Source: Phytoseiulus persimilis
Taxonomy: Eukaryota; Arthropoda; Arachnida; Mesostigmata; Phytoseiidae
Length of the DNA stretch: 64,000 nucleotides
Assembly (NCBI GenBank): GCA_037576195.1
Contig: CM075103.1
Location: 8,370,001 to 8,434,000 of the forward strand
Reading direction: 5' to 3'
Below, one piece after another: positions 13,290-27,500 of this stretch (position 1 is the first letter of the stretch; each line of letters starts with the position of its first letter). Below the pieces are notes generated by a model, which searched no databases, was not told the DNA's origin, and worked only from the letters and a program-made list of their open reading frames with translations. The position numbers and the translations under genes are program-made.

Positions 13290-15068
13290 TCCACTATCCC
13301 TATTCATTGTTTGGTAAGTTTCGGGCGTTGCTTCAATTTTCTCCTCGTGCCAATGCAGCAGCGCCGTGGACTGCTCAGTTCTCCGTTCCCTGAGTACTAC
13401 AATACAGAGTGGACCTTGCAGCGTTTCTAACCGCAAAATAGTGCGGTATATTACCCGCGAGAAACCGCAAATCTCTGCGGTTAATGAGCGCGGTTTTTAA
13501 ATTACTTTTTGGATTTCTCCGCGCTTTCGGATAAGGACACGTCGGTCTTTTCTCCTCCGAGCAATGAAAGGGATGCTAACTGAGCATCAGCTCTACCGAT
13601 CTAGCGCCGCTCTGTCCGAATCCATGTCACGCCCTCCGGCGGTCTCGTTGACGGCTGACGCGGAACAAGACGCGCACGAACCCGAGCAGATAAGCGCAAG
13701 CTTTAGAGCCAGCAAGTTGTCTTTGAAATGTACTCTGCCAGCGTCGTCTTTAGTTCTCTCGAGCCTATTCATCATCTGCTAGTGAGTATACACACTCTGA
13801 GCGTTCATTCCCACACGTTATCGAAAGATCTCTCTCTCAATCGCCCCGACATCTGTTAGAGCGGAACGCGACTTCAGCGTGGTTCGCTCCCTGCTGGGAG
13901 AGAAACGAGCGAGCCTGGAACCCCGTGCGCTGGACGACATCTCTGTCCTACGAAAGCTCTTTCAACAGAAATCGAGAGTGAACGGCATGTATATCCACTC
14001 AACTGTAGAATAAACTAGGTAACACGATGATTACCTCGTTCCAGGAAGCTTCGAACGGGCTGGAATGTAGTTGATGCTGAAAAGAGCTATGCGCTCACGA
14101 ACATATAACATAGTTCACTCAATTACGAACAACTAAAAAACACCTGAAAAGTTGCGGTCACATGCGGATTTTATGCCTCTCGGAAGCCATTCTGTGTTGC
14201 GCTCCCCCCTCGGAGAGGATGCATCATTCTCGGAGGGACAGTTTTCGGAGACAGCTTGTATGTTTCAAATTTTCACCTGTTTTCGGACGCCCAGCACACA
14301 TACTATTCGACCTATGAGCGAACGAAATCTCTACTGTATCCAACCAACTCCTAAATGACAGCAGGATGTCTCCAGTGATAACCAGGGTCTCCGCTGCGTG
14401 AGGCGCCCCTCACTTTCGTACGAGTCCAGTTCTTAATCAGCAAAGAAAGAGAGAGCACCTGAAGAAACTCGATCCCTCGAGTCATCACGTCACTCAGGAA
14501 TAACTCGTTCCTGGGAAACAGCTCTCGATAATTACAAAATCCAGTGAAGGAATTTCGAATTCGGTCGAGCCAGGTCCTTGTTCGCCCCAGGCAGAACAAC
14601 ATCCCCCGCTATCAATGCTCTCCGTTGGACCGATATTCTTTCGCCAGAGCTCCCAACATCTGAGAGCGTAGCTCGAGTTCTTCGGACCTCTTGAGCAGAG
14701 AATTGCCCTTCAGAGGAAAACGATCCCGGGCTCCAGAGGATGATGATTCCATTCTCCTCGTTCCCACAAGTTCAACAATTTGATCAGCCGGCTCAATATT
14801 ATTGACTCAGCAAATTCCGTTCCCATCGCGAATCCTGAACTTCGATGCATCCATGAGACCGAACAGCGGAAGACCGCAGGTCGCGAAAGAGGGAGACCAC
14901 GATAAATTCAAAACGCTCATTGAAAATAAACGAAATTATCCCCGAATTTCAACGAGTGAAATGATTACTGATCATCTCGGAAACTCTGCCTATCCAAGCT
15001 CATGCGGGACAAGTCGCGGAAAAATTACAAGCACGGAGGCCCGTGCGATCTTCACGTGTAAGAACATG
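13290..15068. other. Convergent intergenic region between POMGNT1 and BLTP3
   Basis: No gene is supported. The two genes converge here. A small cluster of AACCGC/GCGGTT motifs at about 13427-13500 resembles the ends of the hAT-type element at 55.8 kb, but no complete terminus is visible. The + strand reading frame from 14802 runs antisense over the last BLTP3 exon, and I regard it as a chance frame. Confidence 0.5.
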
Positions 15069-15074
15069 TTTATT
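15069..15074 (-). terminator. BLTP3 polyadenylation signal
   Basis: AATAAA on the minus strand lies about 430 bp beyond the stop codon at 15501. It is the first such hexamer I noticed downstream of the terminal exon. Confidence 0.45.
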
Positions 15075-15500
15075 CTTGCTGAATCATCAGAAATGTATTC
15101 AAATCGTCCATACCGTACGTCGTTTAGCTTACCATCTTCTAGGATAACAGATTCAAGAGTGATAACAGGCTTCAAACAAAATACTCATGAAGACGGCCTT
15201 CTCATTCGCCTGCGAGTAGGGCGTGTGGGTTCCTCAGAGTGTTCAGGAAAGCAGAATCATCAAGAGCGTTTCAGATTTTTACAAGCGAACTTTCAACATC
15301 ATTCTCACTGCAGTCGCCCTGGTCACAAGCATGGAAACTGGAGCCCCGACGTTGGTGCCATCAGATGTAGCCATGTCGGAAACTCCCCGTCGAAGCCCTT
15401 GTGTTTCGGCCTTGGAGAATGGGGGAAGAGGGATAGAAACAACGAACCAGTCGAACGACTGGCTGAGAGAAACTTTCAAGACGGGAAAACTGGAAGAAAT

Positions 15501-18500
15501 TCATTTGATTCTCGACGCAACCTCCTGCTGTAGTCGTTCGATTTCGGCTCTAAGTTTCGCGTTCTGAGCCGAAAGTTTCTCGTATTCTGAAAGAGAGAAC
15601 GAATTCCCTTAGAAAAAAAAATGAAAATCTAGGAAAAGTTGAGCTTCGGAAAAAGTCGGCGAAAATGCACGGCCTTGTGCGTTGAATTAGCGTCCGACGC
15701 AAGTTGGATTCGGAACCGGAGCCGCGGCTCCCACGGTTATTTCAAACGGGTCTGCGTCGGCCGGTGACACAGTACACTCGGTCGCTAACAGCTTCAAACT
15801 CGTTCGCCAGTAATCGCCTCTGCCGCTTCTGTTGCCTTGACAGTCGGCGCGGTGATTGTTAAATTGTAACTCTTCACTTTCGCCGTGACTCTGGTCTAGC
15901 TCGAGCCACGACCTGACAGATGGACATGGAGTCCCTCACCCAAGGTGTCTGCTGCCTTTGTTCGTCGGAGAAGAATGCGCTTTGTGACAAGATCAGGTTA
16001 TTTGGACATTTCACTTCATCATCATCGTCTAAGGGTCCTTTTTGTCATCTACATCATTCATTGCACCGTTAGCTGTCTGTTTCGCATGGGGGAGGGTTTA
16101 ACGTTGAATCAAAAGTTCCCACCTATCCGAGTTTCGAAGTAATCCTCGACACATGTTTCCTGAGAACTAAGTGTACTTCACAACAGGAACCCGAAAACCG
16201 TGACGTCGGCGACGGCAAGAGCGGACAGGAGACTTTCTGCCGATCCCTTCGAAAACCACGCCTTTCAATCAAACGCCTTCCATTCAGAAGAGGGGAATGG
16301 AAAGAGCGATCTCGCGCAAGCGACGGGAGGATTGACGCGGATGACGGCACCGATTCATTTTTATTGTTCAAAAATGATCCTGAAGTAAAAAATACGCCAA
16401 ACACGGAAATCGCGTGGTCATCTATCCACCGATACGGGAGACGTTCCAAGGAGCGAAGAGCCGCTGAGTTCTTCAACCTGATTCGGCTCACGTTATCTGT
16501 ACGTGGAGTTCCCCTCTCGACCGTTTTCACCCCAATCCAGACGGACCCCATGGGCGGAGAGTGAGAACTTGTTCCCTTCTACTCCGCTCTGAGCCTTTCA
16601 CTCGACAATGAGCATGAAGAACAATTGATACATATATGTATCGGGTCAACAGTCTGCTGACCCTCAGTGGGGTATTCGTCAACAATCGCTCATACTCAAT
16701 CACTGCATGAGCTACTCGTGACCGACACTGGGTCGTAACATTCCCGGAAGTACGGATAGAAAACTTTCCACTCCACGGCCGACTTGGACGCTTCCCAGTC
16801 CAAGCTCTCGCGCAGTACAAGTTCCCACAGCATGTTTTCAGTCTTGGGTCACTTTCCCTCCTCCTGCAGCACGTCTTTTCCCAATCCCAGTATCAGACTC
16901 CAACTCACGGCTGACGAACTACCACGAAGCTCCGTCGGCGCAAAATCTCCGAGGTTCCATGGATAACTTCCCCGGACCCGCCGGAAGTGAATCGAGCTGG
17001 ACCCCGCCGAATCGACCGAACAACTCCCGAGTGAAGGGCTTCCGTGCATTCTGTCCCCAGCTTCATCCACGTTGAAGTATCTCTGTCAAGAACAGACCAG
17101 GAATTTTCTCACGCGCAGCTAGTTCCCTTCGGCCCTTCCCTTCATACTGCCCGAACCCTGAGCGGCATGAAGTGGAGGCCTGTCTTAATAGACCTAAAAT
17201 AACCAGAAAAAATAGTTTGCCTTGCCCTAGTTCGGGAACCCACTCGAGACGAGCTTTTCTTGTGAGAGATCCTTTCGAGCGAATCGCGGTGTTCCCCAAA
17301 ATCCATAGAAAAAGAATCGACCCATCACTACAGCTGTGAACTGAATGAAATGGGAAGATAGACCATGAGCTGCTCCGCTCCTCGAACGATTTGGAAATCG
17401 AATGTGGAGCGGATTGTCCGGTCCTTCGGAGCGTTCAACATTTCATCAAGACTCTCGACGTAACCCGCTCATGGAATCCAATGCACTTTTGGAACCTCCC
17501 GACGCGGTTTTCAGAGCGAGTATTCTCATTATTAATGAAACCCCTGTCGAAAGCGTGGTTTCGTCGACTCCGCGCATTTGGTGAAAGCCCAACCGTGAAT
17601 AACGACCGACGGCAGCCCATACGCCCGTTCGTCATGTGAGGCGTCTTGTGTTTGTTTGGCTGTGCTGCTTGCTTTGCTGCAGCCCGCTTCTCGTTTCCAG
17701 TGCTTCGTCTCCCAGCCCGCTTCATCTATTGTGGTCAAGCTCCAGCTGGCTGGGGGGTAGTACCCGAACGGCTGGAAGTATGGATGCCTCCGAACACGCA
17801 CATGCGAAGACACGCGGACACATGAAACTTTTCGGAAATTATCCTACACCTCAGTCATCTGGCCAGGCAACCTATGACCCTAGCGCCGCCGCCGCTGTGA
17901 GAACAGACCATTCGTTGTGGACTCGCGACGCGGAATCAGTCTATATTTTATTGTTGCTCTCGTTCCTCTTCCTCATCCCCGCGTTCATTATTCTATGACT
18001 CCATTCTTCGGCAGATGGCTGACCACGACATTGGGCTGGGGTTCGAAATCTGAGCAACGTCGGGATTCGGCACGTTTCGAGCCCTGCGTTCCCGTGGGCT
18101 GACCGAATCAATGCCGATGCCATGATGCATCGCCCTGATTGCGGCCGTCAGCGAGTTTCGTTTTCCTCGTTACGAAGTTGTTCCCTTTTTCCGATGATTT
18201 CCTCTCCCAGCTCCTCTACAACATCCTCTTATATTCTCTCGACATGCTCGTTCTGTGCGTCGCTGCCGGCTGTCAGTCTCACCAAATAACAAAAGGAGGG
18301 AGCCAAAACACAGCGAGCAAGAAGGTGCCGCTGCGGCATCCCGTGATGACGCCGACGAGAGGAGAGGAGTTTCGTAAGAAATTTTTTACGAGCCACGCGG
18401 GAAATGCATCCAATCCAGAACATATCCCCGCCACTCAGTTTTCCACCTTCGGTCCTCTCAAGACCTGTCTCTGCTTTCGGTTTTGGCGCCTTCCGTTCGG

Positions 18501-21500
18501 AGCCATGTTGTCGGCGGCTGAATTCACACAGGAGGTCCCGGACGCTCATTCCGAGTAGCAGTCAGCCAACTACCTGGGGAAGTTTGTTCGCTCGAGCGTT
18601 AGCATGTTCCTCGCTGGAGGTTGAGCAGAGTGTAGGCGTGGAAAATAAAGCCTGTTCAAGCTCAAAACATCGCGCTGGATTGTTTCAGAGCTCCGTCCGC
18701 CGAGCTGCGACCACATAACAGCCTCGACCGATGGGCTTATGGAAGCGCCCTGTCGGGGACTGCACGGTCGGATTAAAAGATCAATCGATCAAAGGGGCAA
18801 CGGAACAATACGAAACATCAAAAGGTCGCGACGAGAGGAGTCTCTCGCTCGGGTAGCGGAATTCGAAACCCCGGGAACGAGGCTCAGCTTCGAAGGCCGT
18901 GGTCGATGTAGCCGTGAACTCGAAGGACGAGCCACCCGGACCGCGGTGGGTTGGCGGCTCGGCAAGGAGAAAAATAGATGGATAGAGTGCGAAACTGAGT
19001 GACGAAGTGGTTGACCATTGGAGTGAGACTCTCGCGAGGCGGGTTCCGACCGCGAACGAGGTCCACCTCGTCTCCCTCACGGGACCCGCCGTCTTGGTCG
19101 CCACTTTAGCCGCACTCCGAGGAAGCGGGGTTCCCTCTTCCATATTTTCCCACTTCCTTCCTCATATTCCCTAATGCAGCCGCGGCCACGCCTCATATTT
19201 CAATTCGACCATATTTCTCGTTTCCTCGCGTTTCAGAAATTCCCGTCCTATCCCATGATTGCTTCACGGGCAAACAGACGGTCAAACGAATGGCGAGGGA
19301 GGGAACGACTCCGGCGGGGAGACACAAAGAGGCCCGCCGTCGAAAGCCATTTAACTATACGTTTCTTACTGCTGTTGCCGACTGGGTTGCTATTTCTTTT
19401 ACAAGTACTACTGAACATCTCGTTCCTAAACATCGAGACGGGCTCCTTCCATCACCGCCGGTTCGCCCGCCAGCGCTTGCCAGTTCTTTCGTCAGGCGAG
19501 CAACCGGGCCGGCCTGAAACGCGATCCTTGATTCGTCCGACAAACAGATCACAGGAGTTGTTCCAGCGGTCAGTGGAAACACCAGCCAGATCACGCTGAG
19601 TAAGAAGCGATTCCGAACAGACTCGCCATGGACCCCCTTCCACCAAAACCTCTTCCACGTCGAATTCGCGGGAAACGGAAACGGGAGTATCCGGATCCTC
19701 TCCCGGAATCCCTTCGGCTCGAGAGATTTGATTCTTTGTTCCCTTTTGAGCAAATCCAAGAATGAGGAACTTTCGTAGTTCAGGACGATGCTCTCGGTGG
19801 ATCAAGTCGACACTCTCCCCGATCAAAAAAGGAAACCATGGACATCATCTTGAAAGGAGATCCTGCAGGCGATCCGAGCGGGACAAGTCCGTACTTGTAC
19901 GCAGACATCGCCACGAGTTGCTACGGGAACTTGATAATGTCAGACGGGTTGAAACACTGGACGGAAACACGAATCTTCGACGATAAAGTTCTCGACCTCC
20001 GAGCTCGGGCAGCTATCGGGATTATGTAGGAGGCGATACCGATAACGCAACCAAGGCCTTGGCGCTGAGGTCGCTCTCGAGAAACCGTGAGCAGCTATTA
20101 ACGTCGTGGGTTCGATCGTCGGTTCTGACCGAGTTCTCAAGATGTTCGAGAGGCCTTGTCCTCAACGGGTCATCGCCCCGTCCATTAAATATTGTGAGCG
20201 AGCGCATCTAGTGGATCAGCTGACCGGAGATAGCGACGCGACGCAACGCCCATTCAGAGGACGGGCGCACGATCTATTACGTGCACCAATCCGAGCGCTG
20301 ATTGACCCCTATGTTTGTCCGTCTGGCGGGTGAACCGAACGCGCGCGGAACCGATCGTGCAAGGATGCGCGATTTCGAGCGTATATCGTCTTCGCGCAGG
20401 TTCAGTAGCAGCTATTTCGTCGCCTCCAACGACGCATGAGCTTTCAGCGGCCAGAAGGATGCTTCGACTCGAAGTAGATATTCGGAATATCTCACGGATG
20501 GGATTTCCGTTCGTGATTCGCCTGATTCGGGGAAAGAAACTCGGCCTGAAGGTCTTGTTCCCAGCTTTGATGCATTTCTTGAGTGATTTGTGCGACCGTC
20601 ACGCCCAATGATAGGATAAGACGGAACTCTGAAACCTAGGTGATGTTCATGAACTCGGTGACCTCGCGAGGTTCATCTTTCCGTGCGCCAAATTACGGAA
20701 GTCGGAACGATGACTTCTTTCCCCCATTCTTGCGAGACTCTATTTTCCGACGACTGCCACATGCACGAGAGAGAACCACAAGCTTCGGCTCACTGTACAC
20801 CGTAAACCAGGATCCGGGAACTCGATGTCTCAAAACGAGTTCAGAAAGTACGATAAAGAGAGTTCAGCAAAACCCCGCTACCAGCACGGAGAAGACGCAA
20901 GCGGAAGAGGGAAATCAATCTGATTTCGATTTGAGCGAAACCGACAGCAAACAGCAGCATCGCGAAGAAGCACCCTGCGGCCGCCGAGGATTCTGCTTGC
21001 TTGAGCCATTTAAAAATTCGCGCGAATCTTCGCGAATCGCTGACTGGTGCATATTCGGAGTCTGTGAACACAGCGAGAGAAGAGTCGGTGTTCACACTCA
21101 CTCACTCAGTCGTCCGGCCGGCCGGCCGGCCGGCTCTCTTTGATCTCCGGACCCTTAGCGTTCTCCCCCCGGGAGCGACGTCGCCCCCCCGTCTCTCCGT
21201 TTGGGAGACGCAGCAGATTCTCTCGACGAACGGGAGAACTAACGACGGATTCACTGAGATACCAAGACGGGCGAAACGAACGAAGCGACAACTGCGGTTT
21301 CTCGAAGACAAAGAATTTGCAGGGATGGCTTCCTTCCGATGCTTGCTCCTCCTCTCCATGAGGCTGTCGCTCTGAGTTCAGAGCTCGGTACTGCGTGAGT
21401 TGGCGCCGGTACGATCCTGACCGCTTCGAGTCTGCCGGGGGTCGCAGGCCGCCCTCGGAGCCTACCTGGCCGACGCCGAGCAACCTAACGTCGCTTCGAA

Positions 21501-24500
21501 GGAAACTAAGCCGGACGGAGGAGTTCTTATCATTGTGCAGGCTAAGCACACCTGGACTGGACTTGAACAGCAACCAGCAGCTAAACTGGTCGGTGCCGCC
21601 GCCGCCGCCGTCGTCCCGACAAGGGCTCAATTTACGACCAGAGTGACTTATGCCGCGGACGTTCAATCCAATTCCAGCCATTCCCTTTAAGTAACGAGCA
21701 GCATCGGCCGCAGCAAGCAACCGAAAGAATCAACCACCAGGAGCCTCCACCGAAGGCAGCGCCGGCCCCGATAGCTGCAGTGCCCGACGCACTCCCACAC
21801 AAACACAGGAGCAAAACCTAATTCACTCAATCACTCAGGAAGCTTCAGAACCCTGCAGTACGAGTTTACGTCGGAGCAGGCCGAGAACAACGGCGGCGAC
21901 AAAACATCGGGAGCGAGGACTAGAAAAGACCAGGGATCGCTGAAGTCGCTCTGCCGAGGCACCAACGAAAAATGACGTCAGATTACGCGCATGAACCGGG
22001 AGCGAAAAGATACTCTAATGACGCGAACTTCCTCCGGATACTTCGACCCCCATCCCGCCACGAACTCGCTCCAGTTGAACTTCACCCGCGCTCGATGCTC
22101 CTTTCCGGACCTCACCGGTTGTCCCTATCCTTCCTTTCTCCCCCGCGATTTCTCCTTCAAGTGATGTTCCCAGACGTTAACTTCGGTGGAAATATTCCGA
22201 TCGGGCACCGCATCTCCCGTGCACCGAGTTTCTGGGCACCTCACCAACACCGCTCTACTCGGAGGAACCTTACGAGATCGATATCCTGCGAGCGCTCATA
22301 AACATCGTATATTCGCTTGGAAAAGATGAGAACAATGCAATAAAATCTCTTTCTACAGAATAGCGCACCAGCAGCTTCGACCATGCCAAGAAACAGTTGC
22401 TGCTTCAGCCGTCGTCGACACTGCCGCTGTCTGTGGAGTGTTTGTTCCAGCGGACGGGCAGAGTCCGGGAAGAGGCTCCGCAGCCCATGAACGGAACAAC
22501 CTGGAGAACGAGTTCGGAAAGCCTACGAGAGCCCGACGCGGCACACAGAGCCGTCGGATCTACAACTCCGGTCGGAGGAGAGATTGCTGCTTCGAATAGA
22601 GCACAGACCCCGTTTGGTCTGCGTCCTTAGCACCTCTCGTTTTCGTGACCCCCTCCAGGATTTTTCCTCGCCAGGCTGTCCGGGGCGCGCTCTTTTCGGA
22701 CGAACGTTGTTGATTGAATCAGCAGCCGCATCTCATGCAGTTCCGACAGGAGTTTCCTGCGATCGAAACCACTCGACCGGTGTCCGTTGGACCAGTCAAC
22801 TGGGCCGCTCGCGCTAACGCGAGCTCCTTAACGCTTCAACGCCGGGCCGCAGAACAAACACGATGCGCTCTGCTGCTCGATTTCAGAATTGGTTTCCGAC
22901 TTCGAAATGCTGATAGATAGTCGCGAGTCTCGAGCTCATCAGACCTCTCCGGAGACCCCGATTCGCTGCCGTGTTGCGTATTCCGCTTCCGTATCGGATC
23001 AGAGCATTGCCGGAGCTCACGCGCGTTACGAAAATCCACGAATCTCCTCGAAGAAACCCCTGCCGCCAGCGCCCCGGCTGCGGATCATGATCCCGAGCTG
23101 AGCTCGACGTTCCCACACAGAGCCACGCGAGCTGGATCCTCCACCACTCTTCAGACGTTCGAGGGAGACTCACCTTTTTTGTGCTGTTTACTCTGGGATT
23201 TGAGTGAGTTGTTGTCGTTTTCCAACATCTGTATCCGGGTGGCCAGATGATGCATGTAGCTGCTCTCCCGGATCACTTGATTCAGTGAAGTCATCGGCAG
23301 CTTGTCTGCGAAAAGTACAAAAGAATTTGGTGAGAATAAGTCCGATCGATAAACGCTGCTCCTTCGTCGGCGACGGCAGCGGCAACAATGTCGACAACAA
23401 CCGAGTAGGAGGTCGGAAGAACACCCCATCGGAAATTCAGGATTCGGGATGCAAATCGTGTGCTGCGCACATATTTCCAGCGGCGGAACCGAAAGCGATT
23501 ACTTTCCCCTCCACAGCTCTCTGAATTCGATTCAACGCGGAGACACTGGGGAGTCGAAGCGAGAAAACATCGAGGGCGGTTGTTGTCGGGACGAAAACCA
23601 ACGCACCGCATAATTTCGTGCGGATTTGATTTCCCCTCTTGGATGGAAAGTGGAATTCAGGCCGAACAGTGAAGTCGTTCCGTCCCGGTTCCCTCGAAGA
23701 AGCAAAAATTTGTCAACGGCCACCATCGACACCTCCGACCGCTGTGGCGAAGCGATCGATATCATAGCGTCCATATTTAGCTCGCACACTTGATGACGAC
23801 GATCTTGGTAATAGCCACAGAGGCAGCTCTCCCTCTAGCTTCCCGATATCTTGAAAGAATTGAGTTCTGAACTCGTATTGAACGAAAGAGATGGACCGCA
23901 ACTCAGACACAAAGCTGCTATTCGCCTGTTACAGAGTTCGGGCGACGGTTTGGTATGGCGGTTCGGTACCGACTTCTCGATCGGCTCCGACGACGCTGTC
24001 AGAAATCCACTCAGCTCGTTCAGAGCACTCGGAGCTCAGCCTGTGGTTCTGGGATTGCGTTGAGAGGCTGTCCGATCACTCCACTCAAGCCTCTCGGTTT
24101 CCTACGGTTCATGGCGTCCATGGGGCTCACTTGGGTTAGAATGGAAATTCCTTCTTATATGAATCCCAGACATCCCCCGATTGTTTCGTCAAGAACTCGC
24201 TCTGAGTCCAACGAACCACGTGAAGTCCCGCGCTGCGTGAGGTTGGTCTTATCTCCAGCGCGAACCCCCAACGGCTTCGTATGCCATGTGTGGGATTAGG
24301 CGAAGTCCAGAAACGGAAACGAATCCGACTGATGCAGTCGACCACTCTCGGAGAGTGATCGTGAGTTCGCAATCTGTTGCCCTCGCCGCGTTCTCCCGAA
24401 GTAATGATACACGGAATATTTGATCAACGGCGTTCCGACTCGGTCCCGTGGCTTACCGATGCTGATATTGTTCCTGAGTAGTTTTTCTACGCTCTCGTCC

Positions 24501-27500
24501 AATGTGCTGAATCCGATGGGCAACACGTACACGGAGGACTCTTTTCCCACGCTCCAGGGTCGTTCGATGAGGCAATGGGGGACCACAAGCAGCTGCCCCG
24601 GAGCCGCGCGAACCTGTCGAGTCGAATTATTCGCCTCGTAGAATGATTTGCTCGGGTATCATGCCGGTCGAGACGCCGTCGTGTCCGGCTATCTCTTGTC
24701 CACGCGTGAATGTGCCGAGAGTCTTCTGAGTCAGATTCGCCGAGAGCAAACAACACGTACCTTGATATCGTAGAGCAATATCCGAACGGAGAAGGGCAGA
24801 TCGTCAAAAGCGTTCTCGCTCTGGATAGCTTTCCCATTGCTTTTGCTGGGAACACCGCCGCTTCCGCCGCCGCTGGTCCCGCCACCGCCGTTGTTGTTGT
24901 TCTTGTGAGCATGAAGGCTTTCTTGGAACATGTCGGCAAGTCCGGCTATCGATCCTGAGCTCAGCTTCAGCTCGAGACCCTGCAGGCAATCAGAATAATG
25001 GAAACCTATATTTCGTGGACGGAAATTGATCAACGAAGCCACTGGCCGGCCGAACTCGGCGTTCCCACGAAGCGGCCGAACGGACTGTGTTGTCCGTTCG
25101 GGGAGGCAAATTAAATTTCCGAACACAACCATACTTCCTTCCCGCCCTGTGCCCCGGCTCCGCCCCGCCCACCGACGGGAAGAGATTATCCGTCGTGACG
25201 TCGAGAAGCAATTCGCTCGTTCTGCATCCCCGGATACCCTCCTCATGGTTCTCATCGACTTGAACACCTTTGGTCCCATCATCGCAGAACCAGCTCACCA
25301 GTTCGAGTTCCGGACGGTTCCCATCCCAACCGCTGCGGGAAATCCTCACGAGCGGTGTCAGACCACAAATTCAATCATTCCCCCTGTATCCGGTCCGAAT
25401 AAATAACTCGGGGTTCGGTGAGAGTGGCGTTCCGTGCCGCGTCGAAATGACGCGTAAACGAACGCAATTCTGAACGAACGCCCTCTGAATTCTCGGTCGG
25501 GCGGACGGCAAACGTTTTCCAGACGGAGAACCCATCCGGAGGCAGAAGCGCCTCTCCAAAGAGGCTTCTCCGTCTTTTCTTCCTTACCCCACCTCACTCG
25601 ACAGAGAGGAACAGCAGGAGGTTCTTCCTTTGCGGTACCTCGCCTCCGAGTGCTGTTTGCTACGAACGCCAAACAAGCGTGGCCTGTTCTCCGTTCCCTC
25701 GCTGGGTGCACGGTCGGCCGAGCGGCGGATAGGACGGAGGGACGAGCGAACCTTCTCACTATCACTGGGCCACTCTCTATCACTCTCCGTCGGTTGCTCG
25801 GCAGGCAGCAGAAGGGAACAATGATGAACTGAACGCGATTTCGCTTCATTGAATTTTATGAAGGACCCCTGAACGCAACTCGAGGAACTTCGAAGATAAG
25901 CGGAAATTGCTCCTTGAACACTACAAGACGCTAAATAAATTATACCCAACCAACCATCCGAACCATCAACCGGCCGGCAGTCAGCCCCCTGCCACGCCAG
26001 AGGAATGGACAGCGGCATCGACCGACAACCATCTGCACGGCCATACCGAACTGTGCAGCTGCACTTCGACGCGTGAAAGGTCAGTTGCGGACGAGATGGT
26101 TCGGACACCTCGATTCTACAGACCGCGACCACGTGACCAGAGGCGCTTCCGTCAGTCGAATCCAGGGCAACGGATAACAGCCCACACGAAAGAGCCGAAA
26201 CAAGGAAAAATAAGAGCCGGCTCAGTTAGCCAGATCATGACTCGGAACGCGGAGGATAACCTGATGAATCACCACTAACCTGAACCAATAGCTGAAATCG
26301 CTGCGGTTCGTTTAAGTCTACCCTGCCGCTGGCGAGGCAGGTCGCTGCCAGTTGCTTGTTGAGAGCGTTCTGGGTGGCGACGGTCCGAGTGCGTGCGCTG
26401 AACTCCGCTTGGTAAACCTCGCGTTCGACGGAGCTGTTCTCCTCGAACTCGATCGAGTGCATTTGATAGAGTAAAGATTCGTTCACGACCACCAACTGAA
26501 TATCGCGAACCTTCAACACCACCACCGACACCAACTGTGATGGATCCGATTCTGCTGCGCTCAACTGATCGTCCAGCTCTTCGTTCACTTCGTGGGCCTC
26601 CTCAGCAGCTTCCTCCGCCAACTCTATTCCGGCCAGGAGCTCTTCGCCGCGTCCCACCTGATTCCCTTCGCCGAGCATTCCGGCCCACCGTTCCGCGATC
26701 GAGTCGCTTTCGTCCGAGCGCACCGACAAAGCGTCCATTGCGTCCTCGCACAGCGACATTGAAACAGAAAGTGAATCTGTGTACGATCCGCTCGGAGGTC
26801 CCGCGGATCCGGGCGGGGGTCTAATGACCTCCGTTGCGGCCGGCAGGGACTCCGTGGAGCTTATCGTGGGGGGGCTCTCGGATCGAGCCGAGTCGTCAGA
26901 TCCGAAGTTGTCCTGTTTCGTAGTCGCCATGTTGAAGCCCGCGTTGGCCTTCAGTACCAACGACACGTTCACCATGGGCAGCATAACTCCCAGCATCGTG
27001 TCCAAAGGCGAACGGGGTACTGTCATGCTTTTCCGTATGTCGAGCTTGAGTTGATTTATCAAAAGTGCGAGCATTTTCGCTCTTTCCATAAGCTGTGGGA
27101 AGTGATTGTGACAGATTTGGACGTTCACGAGTCCGCGAACGTGGGCAAGGACCTGCTTCTGGCAGTACCATAACGTTAACGGCAACGGATCCAAGATAGT
27201 TTCGGGTCTACGACCTGGAAATAGAGAAAAAACAGAAGTCCATTTCACTCGAGAGTGACAACACTCGACGATATTTGAGGCAATCGAGAACACGTGTATG
27301 ATGAGCCGGGATTCTCGGTTCGTTAGTTACAGGCCCTCGTCGTTAAACGCCGAACGCTGGGCCCGCCAGTCTCCGAGAATGCTCTGCGCTCTATATCAGC
27401 AGGCCGCGCATCGTGAGGCACTCCGAATGCAGAAAAAAAAACGTATAAAAGGGTTTCGATTTCGATTCTGCGGGGAATTCGAGCTCCGCGTTCGCTCACC

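Noticed and set aside
13427-13500. Cluster of AACCGC/GCGGTT motifs after POMGNT1
   Set aside because: It resembles the hAT-element ends but lacks the TAGGCT terminus and a target duplication; too short to call a copy.
14802-15533. 243-codon + strand frame near the 3' end of BLTP3
   Set aside because: It runs antisense over the last BLTP3 exon, has mixed composition with no motif, and is probably a chance frame.
17636-17998. 120-codon + frame with a signal-peptide-like start and a hydrophobic C terminus inside the BLTP3 intron
   Set aside because: It begins at GTG with no ATG, ATG-TGA lies just before it, and there is no homology or splice support.
21106-21720. 204-codon minus frame within the large BLTP3 intron
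   Set aside because: It is low in recognisable structure, passes through the CCGG array, and has no conserved motif.
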